Shown here piece after piece: positions 36,333 through 43,080 of a stretch of 64,000 nucleotides of DNA. The position numbers and the translations under genes are program-made. A model generated the notes under the pieces. It was not told where the DNA came from. It was given only the letters and a program-made list of their open reading frames with translations, and did not search any database. The number at the start of each line of letters is the position of its first letter. Positions within the stretch are counted from its first letter, which is position 1. The stretch is from the NCBI RefSeq assembly GCF_023015905.1, contig NZ_JALKBD010000013.1, positions 62,001 to 126,000 on the forward strand. Direction: 5' to 3'. This DNA is from Arenibacter sp. F20364. GTDB taxonomy: Bacteria; Bacteroidota; Bacteroidia; Flavobacteriales; Flavobacteriaceae.

Positions 36333-36477
36333 TAAGCACCGCGCATAAACGAATGGAGTGCAAAAAAACGCTCCAAGCAGTTATCTTGCCTATGCACAGT
36401 TAGCTCTACAACGACCCAAATTATAATCACTAATTTATTGCTATTTTTACTCCAATTGCGAAGTAACAATAATAGCC

Positions 36478-39453
36478 TTGGAATCGGAAAATAAAGAACA
36501 TATTCAATTGTTTAAGTCCCTATTCAGAGGAAGGGATGATGTTTTTGCCATTCGATGGGAGAAAGGAAACAAAAGTGGCTATATGCCCGCCTACTTTTAC
36601 GACCCCTACCGATATAGGCTACATAAAACCAATGGGGGAACATTTAAGGATTTTACCGAAAAATCTTTTTTGCCTTTAAACTACAATCAAGTTTTTAAAC
36701 ATTTAGAAGGCGAACATTTGATTGGAGTTTACCCTTTGCTAAAAGACAATACCTCCTGGTTTATAGCCGCGGATTTTGATAAGGAAAACTGGCAACAGGA
36801 ATGCAAAAATTTTATCTCAGTTTGTGAGTCCAACAATATACAGGCATATTTAGAGCGTTCCCGTTCTGGAAACGGCGGACATGTTTGGATATTTTTTGAA
36901 ACACCCTATCCCGCTAAAAAAAGTAGATTAGTTTTTAAACAGTTGCTCGAAGAAAGTGGAACCTTTTCCATATTCGATAAGACTTCAAGTTTTGATAGGT
37001 TGTTCCCCAATCAGGATTTTCTTACGGGAAAGGGTTTGGGCAACCTTATAGCCCTGCCATTGTATAAACCGAACGTAGAGGAAGGCAATAGTTGTTTTAT
37101 CGACCCCAACACGCTTGTTCCTTATGAGAATCAATGGAGTTTATTAAAGAAAATCAAAAAGATAAAAACCGCCGAACTTGATGAATTGTATCGTTCAATC
37201 GTTAAAAACGATGCGGACGAATTGGAAAACTCTTTTTCCGGCGATACACTTGTCATCCGTTTGGATAACGAAATCCGAATCAATAAGACCGGGTTGACCA
37301 CGCCATTGGTTAATTTTATAAAGGATACATTCAACGTGGCCAATCCCGACTATTTCATAAAGAAAAAGATAGGAAGAACAACGTGGAGTACCGATAGATA
37401 TTTCAATCTTGTTTCCGAATCGAAAAATGAAGTTCTTCTTCCGAGAGGGGCTGTTGGACAATTACTGCGATTTTGTAACAAACAAAAAATTGATTTCGAA
37501 TTTGAGGATAAAAGAAAAAAATCCAATGACACACATTTTACTTTCGGCACAGAACTGCTGGAGCATCAGAAAACCGTTCTTTCTGCTGTTTCCAAAAAAG
37601 ATTTTGGCGTAATTACCGCACCTCCCGGATCTGGAAAAACAATAATTGGACTAAAAATAATTGCTAATAAATGCCAACCAGCATTAATAGTCGTACACAG
37701 AAAGCAGCTTTTGGACCAATGGATAGAACGTATAGAAGCTTTCTTGAAAATACCCAAAAGTGCAATTGGGAAAATAGGACAGGGAAAAGCAAAAATAGGA
37801 AAGCAAATTACAATAGCAATGATCCAAAGTTTGTCCAAAAAAATAGACACTCCTGAAATACTCGAGAAATTTAAAACCATAATCATCGATGAATGTCATC
37901 ACATTCCCGCCCAATCCTATGCTTCCACTATTTCCAAACTTCGCCCCTATTTCCAGTATGGTCTAACTGCCACCCCTTTCAGAAAAAATAGCGACGGTAA
38001 ACTGATTTTCGCCTATTTGGGCGAACTTATAACAGACATCAAGCCGCAGGACATAGAAACCTATAAGAAGGCACGGATTATCGTAAGGAATACAAACTTG
38101 GAAGTTCCCTATAATTCAAAAACGGATACGTTCGAAACCTTGTCAAAAGTTCTGGTACATGATTCCGATCGAAACAAAAGAATAGTTGACGATATTACTT
38201 CAGAAGTGAATACAGGCAAACATGTGGTCGTAATCACAGAACGAAAAGAACATATTACCACACTATATCAGTTTTTAAAACAAAAATTCGAGGTTATTGC
38301 ATTAAGCGGAGAAGATTCCGAAAGTGAAAGAAATTTAAAATGGAAAATCCTTAACAAAGGAAATTATCAAATTTTAATTACCACAGGACAGTACTTTGGA
38401 GAAGGCACCGATCTGCAAAATGCGAGCTGTCTTTTTTTGGTATATCCCTTTTCTTTTAAAGGAAAACTGATCCAATATATTGGAAGGGTACAACGTTCCG
38501 AAATCGCCCCATTGATTTATGATTACAGGGATCATAAGATTGAATATCTTAATCGCCTTTTTCTCAAAAGAAACACCTATTACCGAAATCTGGACAGACA
38601 GGCTACCTTATTTGACGATACCCCCGACGCCATTCCCAAGACACAAGCAAGTAGTTCAATGGCGGCAACTATAAAAGTACCTATCGAGCAGCTCTATTTC
38701 CGTTTCGGTACAATTGCATTTACCCACAAAAGTTCCAAGCTACAAAAAGAATTAGAATTCGAGATTGAGAATGATTATATACGTCCAGAGTTTGAGGTGC
38801 TTAAGCCGTATTTTGTTAAAGTAATGGATTCCAAAACCGTAGAAATAACAGTTTCCGCTGAATTTGAAAACAATGTTTTAGTTGCACAATTGGCAACTTC
38901 CAGAGACTTGGAAAGGATAAACCGTGAAGTCTTGGAAAGTGTAAGATTCAGGCTCTTAGAGAAAAGTTTTTTTAGTAAAAAATCAAACTCTGAGGATGAA
39001 TCCGATATTGTAAAGGATAAAGAAAGACTACAAGCACTTTATCCATCGGAAAAAGAATTGTTGGAGGAAGTCCTTTCAAAGAGAAGTGTAAAACATTTTC
39101 GCCAGCTTCGCTTTCTGGCCGACAATCATGCACACGCGATTTTAAAGCTTCGATTTGTGCTTCAACCATTTTCCTTTGTTTTCTTGTTGTTGGGCAATCA
39201 CCAATTCCATGTGATTTTGGAAACTTTGGATACTGAAGAAGCGACTTACATTTGGCATTTCAACAAAAATAACCCATCCTTTAAGGAACATCTAGCTTCT
39301 GTCGATTCGGCTTTGAATACAATTAAAAATCAGGGCAGGCAGTTTTATTTGGAATCTCAACCCGTAAACTTTAGCCGAATTATCCACGATTATTCTAATG
39401 ATAGTAAGGGTTTTATTCAATGGAGGGATGCGTTAGAAGAAAAACTTTACTAA
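36478..39453 (+). CDS. Archaeo-eukaryotic primase fused to SF2 helicase (TOTE conflict-system type)
   Basis: A 991-residue protein. Residues 1-330 hold an archaeo-eukaryotic primase core: catalytic FIAADFD (Asp99, Asp101) and SGNGGHVWIFFE (His135). Residues 355-710 are a DEAD/DEAH-type helicase: Walker A APPGSGKT (about 381), IIDECHH (about 469), GLTATPFR, and motif VI QYIGRVQRS (about 666). The C-terminal 280 residues are unassigned. Family databases use the name TOTE conflict system for this primase-helicase, thought to act in genome conflict with mobile elements. The start is TTG at 36478; no ATG in frame fits better before the conserved region. It lies among AbiE, ParDE and HigBA genes. 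Confidence 0.85.
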   Translation: MESENKEHIQLFKSLFRGRDDVFAIRWEKGNKSGYMPAYFYDPYRYRLHKTNGGTFKDFTEKSFLPLNYNQVFKHLEGEHLIGVYPLLKDNTSWFIAADFDKENWQQECKNFISVCESNNIQAYLERSRSGNGGHVWIFFETPYPAKKSRLVFKQLLEESGTFSIFDKTSSFDRLFPNQDFLTGKGLGNLIALPLYKPNVEEGNSCFIDPNTLVPYENQWSLLKKIKKIKTAELDELYRSIVKNDADELENSFSGDTLVIRLDNEIRINKTGLTTPLVNFIKDTFNVANPDYFIKKKIGRTTWSTDRYFNLVSESKNEVLLPRGAVGQLLRFCNKQKIDFEFEDKRKKSNDTHFTFGTELLEHQKTVLSAVSKKDFGVITAPPGSGKTIIGLKIIANKCQPALIVVHRKQLLDQWIERIEAFLKIPKSAIGKIGQGKAKIGKQITIAMIQSLSKKIDTPEILEKFKTIIIDECHHIPAQSYASTISKLRPYFQYGLTATPFRKNSDGKLIFAYLGELITDIKPQDIETYKKARIIVRNTNLEVPYNSKTDTFETLSKVLVHDSDRNKRIVDDITSEVNTGKHVVVITERKEHITTLYQFLKQKFEVIALSGEDSESERNLKWKILNKGNYQILITTGQYFGEGTDLQNASCLFLVYPFSFKGKLIQYIGRVQRSEIAPLIYDYRDHKIEYLNRLFLKRNTYYRNLDRQATLFDDTPDAIPKTQASSSMAATIKVPIEQLYFRFGTIAFTHKSSKLQKELEFEIENDYIRPEFEVLKPYFVKVMDSKTVEITVSAEFENNVLVAQLATSRDLERINREVLESVRFRLLEKSFFSKKSNSEDESDIVKDKERLQALYPSEKELLEEVLSKRSVKHFRQLRFLADNHAHAILKLRFVLQPFSFVFLLLGNHQFHVILETLDTEEATYIWHFNKNNPSFKEHLASVDSALNTIKNQGRQFYLESQPVNFSRIIHDYSNDSKGFIQWRDALEEKLY

Positions 39454-39629
39454 AGCCTATTTGGACAAATTGTATATTTTGAGATGGATTATAAATCTAA
39501 CCTTTTACCTTAGGAAGAACCGACAGGGCATTTCCAACAGTAAAAATCCAAATAAAAATATAAATAAAATAATTGCAAAATGTCCAAATAATTATTAATT
39601 TGCATCAATTATAATAATATTGGTGCGAT

Positions 39630-39884
39630 ATGGGGGTAATTAGAAAATCAATAACTTTTACAGAGCAACAGGATGAATGGATTAAGAAGCAGATTGAAAA
39701 AGGCGACTTCACCAACGATAGTGAATATATAAGACATTTGGTCAGAACCCATCAGTCCACTCAACAAGACCTAATAGCACTTGAAATGGCGCTTGATGAG
39801 GGCTTAGCAAGTGGTGTAAGCGATAAAAGTGTCGATGATATCTGGAAGGATGCCGAATTGAAATATGCCAAAAAGAATGGCTAA
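39630..39884 (+). CDS. parD: ParD-like ribbon-helix-helix antitoxin
   Basis: An 84-residue antitoxin: RHH fold (KSITFTEQQDEWIKKQIEKG, TNDSEYIRHLVR) and acidic C-terminal tail that should wrap the toxin. Overlaps parE by 8 bases. The 75 bases upstream are very AT-rich and contain AATAATTATT palindromic sequence, possibly its operator. Confidence 0.9.
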   Translation: MGVIRKSITFTEQQDEWIKKQIEKGDFTNDSEYIRHLVRTHQSTQQDLIALEMALDEGLASGVSDKSVDDIWKDAELKYAKKNG

Positions 39885-40170
39885 ATACCTTCTTAGTAAA
39901 AGTGCAGAATCTGACCTTGAAAAAATTGCGGAATATACCATTGAAAATTTTGGAGTTAACCAAGCTCGTGTTTATAAGAATGGTCTTATTACCTGTTTTC
40001 AAGAATTGACCGACAGGCCAGAAATGGGAAGGTTCTACCTGCATGGGAATGAAACCTTGCTACTTCGATACCGGTATAAATCGCATGTAATCTTTTATAA
40101 CAGGATTAATAATGGAATTTTCATAATCCGCGTTTTAGGCGAAAGAATGGATTTTATCAGACATTTATAA
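39877..40170 (+). CDS. parE: ParE/RelE-superfamily toxin
   Basis: A 97-residue toxin from the ATG at 39877 (MAKYLLSKSAESDLEKIAEYTIENFG); an ATG at 39865 adds four residues. Ends with LLLRYRYKSHVIFYNRINNGIFIIRVLGERMDF, typical of ParE, which targets DNA gyrase in known cases. The complete toxin and the preceding ParD make a normal type II pair. Confidence 0.92.
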   Translation: MAKYLLSKSAESDLEKIAEYTIENFGVNQARVYKNGLITCFQELTDRPEMGRFYLHGNETLLLRYRYKSHVIFYNRINNGIFIIRVLGERMDFIRHL

Positions 40171-40292
40171 AATTCAATCAAACGTTAGAACTCTATATCT
40201 CTCCCCCTACCCTAAACTATCAACTATAGAGGTCTCTTAAAGAAGTTTAATATATTATTAAACCTTAACGTTACAAGTTATCAACTTTAGTT

Positions 40293-40459
40293 TGTATACG
40301 CTATCAAGTGCGACAATTCGAGGAAGAAAAAGAAGTAGCCTTCCAGGAGGGAAAAGCAGCTGTTTCAACGGAGTTGAATGATTTTTCAAGGAACACCCAG
40401 AAGTTTACAAGGGATTTCTTATATGGATGGAAAAAGAGAAAGAGCCAAATCCAAAGTAA
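40293..40459 (+). pseudogene. Frameshifted C-terminal copy of the 33696-34160 membrane protein
   Basis: The segment aligns with 33993-34160: CTATCAAGTGCGACAATTCG versus CTATCAGGTGGCACAGTTCG, the tail now reading ...EHPEVYKGFLIWMEKEKEPNPK after a 1-base deletion near 40381. The coiled coil and most of the membrane helix are missing. Confidence 0.75.
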
Positions 40460-40466
40460 GTAAGGC

Positions 40467-40577
40467 CCTATCCGATTTTTGCTATACGCCTGCCTGACGG
40501 CAAGGCAGGCTTATCTGCCCGAATACAACAAAAATCGGACAGGATCCAAGCACAAAGTTCTTGGGTAAGATTTGGGG
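40467..40577 (+). ncRNA. Conserved long hairpin, copy B
   Basis: Left arm 40467-40481, right arm 40529-40543; see copy A. The loop carries an extra 21-base GC-rich palindromic piece (40488-40508). The tail AGGATCCAAGCACAAAG through GGGTAAGATTTGGGG matches copy A with few changes. Confidence 0.55.
40488..40510. repeat. REP-like palindrome in the hairpin loop
   Basis: GCCTGCCT and AGGCAGGC around GACGGCA, an 8-7-8 palindrome. Copy A lacks it, so it marks an insertion event. Similar GCCTG/CAGGC units occur in the dispersed repeat at 41973-42154. Confidence 0.65.
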
Positions 40578-40595
40578 GGTTAAGATAGGTAATAA

Positions 40596-40624
40596 CATTT
40601 ATTGGAAATAAATATCCATAAATG
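40596..40624. promoter_or_regulatory. Nested inverted repeats, candidate HigBA operator
   Basis: ATTTATT (40597-40603) with AATAAAT (40607-40613), and an outer pair CATTTAT (40596-40602) with ATAAATG (40618-40624), 45 bases before higB. HTH antitoxins of the HigA type bind such sites. Confidence 0.5.
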
Positions 40625-40668
40625 TAATTTATATAGTATCTTTACGTTTAAATTGAAAATTATATCAA

Positions 40669-40965
40669 GTGCATGTTATTTCATTTAAAAAACTAAGAGA
40701 GTATTTTTCGAAAGAAACTAATGCTAAAGTAGCACTGCAAGATTGGTATAAAAAGACAAACAAGGCTGAATGGGATAGTTTTGCCGATTTAAAGAACACT
40801 TTCAATTCAGCTGATAGCGTGGGAAACGGGAGGTTCGTTTTTAACGTCAAGGGAAACCATTACCGAGTTGTTGCCATCGTACGATTTAAGTTCAAGATGG
40901 TATTAATCCGGTGGGTTGGCAATCACCGGGATTACGACAAAATAAAGAATATAGATAAGCTATAA
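40669..40965 (+). CDS. higB: HigB-family mRNA interferase toxin
   Basis: A 98-residue RelE-superfamily toxin from a GTG start. It has the HigB marks REYFSKETNAKVALQDWYKKTNKAEW, FVFNVKGNHYRVVAIVRFKFKMVLIRWVGNHRDYDKI. Known HigB proteins cut mRNA on the ribosome. Toxin-first order with the HTH antitoxin 5 bp downstream is the usual higBA layout. Confidence 0.93.
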   Translation: MHVISFKKLREYFSKETNAKVALQDWYKKTNKAEWDSFADLKNTFNSADSVGNGRFVFNVKGNHYRVVAIVRFKFKMVLIRWVGNHRDYDKIKNIDKL

Positions 40966-40969
40966 AGAA

Positions 40970-41332
40970 ATGGGAAAATTAATTGCACACGAAGCATATG
41001 TAAAAGCAAATCTTCGCTTAGAAGAGTTGATAGACGTTGTGGATGATACTATGTCAGCTGATAACCCTTTAGCAAAAGAGTTTTTGGAGATTACTGATAT
41101 TATCGAACAATACGAAGAAATCCATTTCCCCATCGGCTTGCCTACCTTACAGGAAATGATTGAACTACGTATGTTTGAAATGGGACTTAAAAGAAAGGAT
41201 TTAGCAACTCTCTTAGATACAAGCGCCTCCAGAATAAGTGACTACTTAAACGGGAAAAGAGAGATTACTTTGAACGTTGCAAAAGCCTTACATCAAAAAT
41301 TAAATATTGATAGTGATATAATACTTCAATAG
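40970..41332 (+). CDS. higA: HigA-family HTH antitoxin
   Basis: A 120-residue antitoxin: N-terminal toxin-binding helical part (residues 1-60) and an Xre-type HTH (MIELRMFEMGLKRKDLATLLDTSASRISDYLNGKREITLNVAKAL). Partners HigB and should repress the operon. Followed by a hairpin terminator at 41349-41379. Confidence 0.92.
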   Translation: MGKLIAHEAYVKANLRLEELIDVVDDTMSADNPLAKEFLEITDIIEQYEEIHFPIGLPTLQEMIELRMFEMGLKRKDLATLLDTSASRISDYLNGKREITLNVAKALHQKLNIDSDIILQ

Positions 41333-41348
41333 TTGCCAATTGTATTGC

Positions 41349-41379
41349 ATGAGCCGATTACGACATTTAATCGGCTCAT
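41349..41379 (+). terminator. Hairpin after higA
   Basis: A perfect 12-bp stem (ATGAGCCGATTA and complement) with a 7-base loop and only a weak T-rich tail. Confidence 0.6.
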
Positions 41380-41479
41380 ATGGCATTATTCTATATTTAT
41401 TACTTAATCTTCTGATTTCCATAAGACCTTAAAAATAAGGCGAGTATGACTTTTAGTTGATATCAAAAAATGTAGTTTT

Positions 41480-41498
41480 GTACCTCATGTGTACCTCG
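41480..41498. repeat. Candidate integrase arm-type sites near att right
   Basis: GTACCTCATGTGTACCTCG, two GTACCTC units, 37 bases before the att core. Resembles GTGTCTCATGTGTGTCGC at 25041-25058. Confidence 0.45.
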
Positions 41499-41534
41499 AA
41501 GCTTGGGAACCCCTGTAAAATATGGGTTCGTTAC

Positions 41535-41553
41535 TTTCTGTATCGGGAAGTAA
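41535..41553 (+). other. Attachment site copy (att right)
   Basis: TTTCTGTATCGGGAAGTAA: codes the same terminal Phe-Cys-Ile-Gly-Lys-stop as mnmE although no mnmE gene precedes it. Marks the outer end of the island. Confidence 0.8.
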
Positions 41554-41630
41554 AGCCCAAATACCGATCGTCTGCCAAGGTTGACCCTCAACTGTAGGCA
41601 AAACGCTGTGAAGTTATATACTTTACAGCA

Positions 41631-41925
41631 TTACCTAGTTTTATCCGTGTATCCTTTCCTCTTTTTCGTAATTTTTATTACTTCAACTTCATTTTTGCCA
41701 AGCTCCTGTAAGCGTTTGTCCAAATCTATATTTTGACGTATTTGTGGGCAAAGCCAATAAAAGGGGTGTAATAACCTACTTCGATAAGCATTAAATCATG
41801 GTGTTCAGAATTAAGTGCAATATAATGGCCGCCTTAGTCGCGGCCTCTTGTTTATACAATACATGATCTGTTAGAATTTCTATTATTTTTTTCAACAATA
41901 TTAAAGCAACGCGGGGCTATTACCA
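41631..41925 (-). pseudogene. Decayed small gene of unknown family
   Basis: Three coding-like pieces occur in successive frames on the minus strand: EILTDHVLYKQEAATKA, then GGHYIALNSEHHDLMLIEVG followed by YYTPFIGFAHKYVK (41833-41726), then DLDKRLQELGKNEVEVIKIT to a stop at 41631. Joined, they would make about 90 residues. At least two frameshifts are needed, so it is probably dead. Not recognised. Confidence 0.4.
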
Positions 41926-41972
41926 ATGTTAAATGGACCGTGGGCCAATGTTTTGGTAAAAATAGTAAACAA

Positions 41973-42154
41973 CCTCGGGGCAAGCCCGCCTGAACGGGTA
42001 CGAGCAGGCCAGTCTGCCGACAAAGGCAGGCCCACGAGGCTTTGAAAGGTCATTCAGGTTTGCTTTCGACGCCCGCTTGAATGGATACGGGCAGGCCCGC
42101 CTCAACGCAACGGGCAGGCAGGCAGGCAGGTTTAAATCTCGATTATCGAGTAAA
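41973..42154. repeat. Dispersed GC-rich intergenic repeat, copy 2
   Basis: Begins CCTCGGGGCAAGCCCGCCTG, includes several CGGGCAGGC/GCCCGCCT units and a GGCA-rich run of four at 42113-42129, TTCGACGCCCGCTTGAATGG (42065-42084), and closes with the hairpin CTCGATTATCGAG (42138-42150). Same order as copy 1 at 4693-4804. Confidence 0.7.
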
Positions 42155-42273
42155 AGAATTCAATAAATCCGAACTCTCTACAAATTGTACTTATTGTGAA
42201 GGTTTATTTGTGATACGCAATTTTTACTACCTACCTTGAAAGTTTAAATAGTTGAGAAAAAGCGTAATTACAT

Positions 42274-42651
42274 ATGGGTCTATTAAATAAAATTTTAGGT
42301 AACGCCAGTGAGGTCTCATCCGAAAAACTCAACCAAAAATACGCTAGGTTACTTATCAACGATGAGCAGATAGAACTCGGATTTACCTTGTTCAGGAATG
42401 TATTTATGTCCACCAATAAAAGGTTGATTTTAGTGAATATTCAGGGTCTTAAGAGAAGTAAAATAGAATATAAATCTCTGCCCTATAAAAACATCTCGCG
42501 CTGTTCCTTGGAAATATCTGGCACATTCGATTTGGACGCAGAGCTAAAGATTTGGATCTCCAGTGAGGATACACCTAGTGTAAGTAAGAAATTCAATAAA
42601 AGCATAGATGTGTACGAAGTACAAAAATATTTAGCCAGTAAAGTAATGTAA
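42274..42651 (+). CDS. PH-domain (bacterial pleckstrin-like) protein
   Basis: A 125-residue cytosolic protein: MGLLNKILGNASEVSSEKL then a PH-like beta barrel (LINDEQIELGFTLFRNVFMSTNKRLILVNIQGL, KIEYKSLPYKNISRCSLEISG, and closing helix DVYEVQKYLASK). The family (bPH_1) is widespread, with unknown ligand. Confidence 0.88.
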   Translation: MGLLNKILGNASEVSSEKLNQKYARLLINDEQIELGFTLFRNVFMSTNKRLILVNIQGLKRSKIEYKSLPYKNISRCSLEISGTFDLDAELKIWISSEDTPSVSKKFNKSIDVYEVQKYLASKVM

Positions 42652-43080
42652 ACTATTGCTATTAAAGCCTTAATAAAGTAACACTGTCTTTACCATATAA
42701 GTGGTTTATCATCAATGATTTAAGGCTTTCCTGATTAGAACGGTTTTTGTTTTTCAATACTTCATTAAGGTGACCTCATCCCTTTGATAATGGCCGTGAT
42801 GGATTTTTTTACTAACTTATGCAATAGTCACCCAAGTTGGGAATAATCAATCCAAGACGCTATATATTTTTAGGAGGTATTCCCACAAAGGCACAACCCT
42901 TATGATTCCTGTGGACATAAATGGAAAATGGATTAATAACTAAAATTAAGAGGAACATTATTGATAAAATAAATGTGATACAAAACACATGAATTTCCAG
43001 AATCACTTTAAGAAAATTCTGATATATGCCATTTATCAGATACCTATGTACCTTATACCTGTTCTAGGGTTTGTCAGAAC
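42652..43080. other. Intergenic region holding the detached 5' end of the next gene
   Basis: Mostly without features. The last part, from an ATG at 42989, encodes a signal-peptide-like segment (see the next gene). No strong terminator seen after the PH gene. Confidence 0.5.

Larger units (their letters stand above)
36037..36477. other. Divergent intergenic region between AbiE and the primase-helicase gene
   Basis: No gene seen. It contains a second palindrome (36136-36163), a near-perfect hairpin (36300-36332) and presumably the promoters in both directions. The 3' part around 36340-36420 shows no coding frame. Confidence 0.5.
24912..41553 (+). mobile_element. Mobilizable genomic island integrated in the 3' end of mnmE
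   Basis: Bounded by two copies of the mnmE 3' end: 24912-24929 and 41536-41553, both coding Phe-Cys-Ile-Gly-Lys-stop and sharing the 12-mer TTTCTGTATCGG (24911-24922 and 41535-41546). The integrase is next to the mnmE copy and reads away from it. Inside are HTH, VirE-like, primase, oriT candidate, MobC-like and relaxase genes but no type IV secretion genes, so it should be mobilizable rather than self-transferring. Cargo is dominated by toxin-antitoxin and conflict genes. Flanks outside look chromosomal. Confidence 0.85.
41554..42273. other. Gene-poor chromosomal flank after the island
   Basis: Holds a decayed gene on the minus strand (41631-41925), the dispersed repeat (41973-42154) and, at 42207-42238, a possible promoter (TTTG then TACCTTG) for the PH-domain gene. 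Confidence 0.5.

Noticed and set aside
36340-36420. Integron attC-like look upstream of the primase-helicase gene (GTTA and CAGTTAG words)
   Set aside because: The required R and L box consensus and pairing are not present, and no integron integrase is in the window.
41601-41633. Stem GCTGTGAAG/CTTTACAGC after the right att copy
   Set aside because: One mismatch, AT-rich loop and no T run; also close to the end of the decayed gene. Too weak to call the original mnmE terminator.
42113-42129. GGCA run considered as a CRISPR or minisatellite array
   Set aside because: Only four short perfect units inside the dispersed repeat, no spacers; simple slippage.
42870-42945. Possible thioredoxin-like fragment (GGIPTK) before the DUF5916 gene
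   Set aside because: Only a few residues match and stops follow at once; not enough for a pseudogene call.
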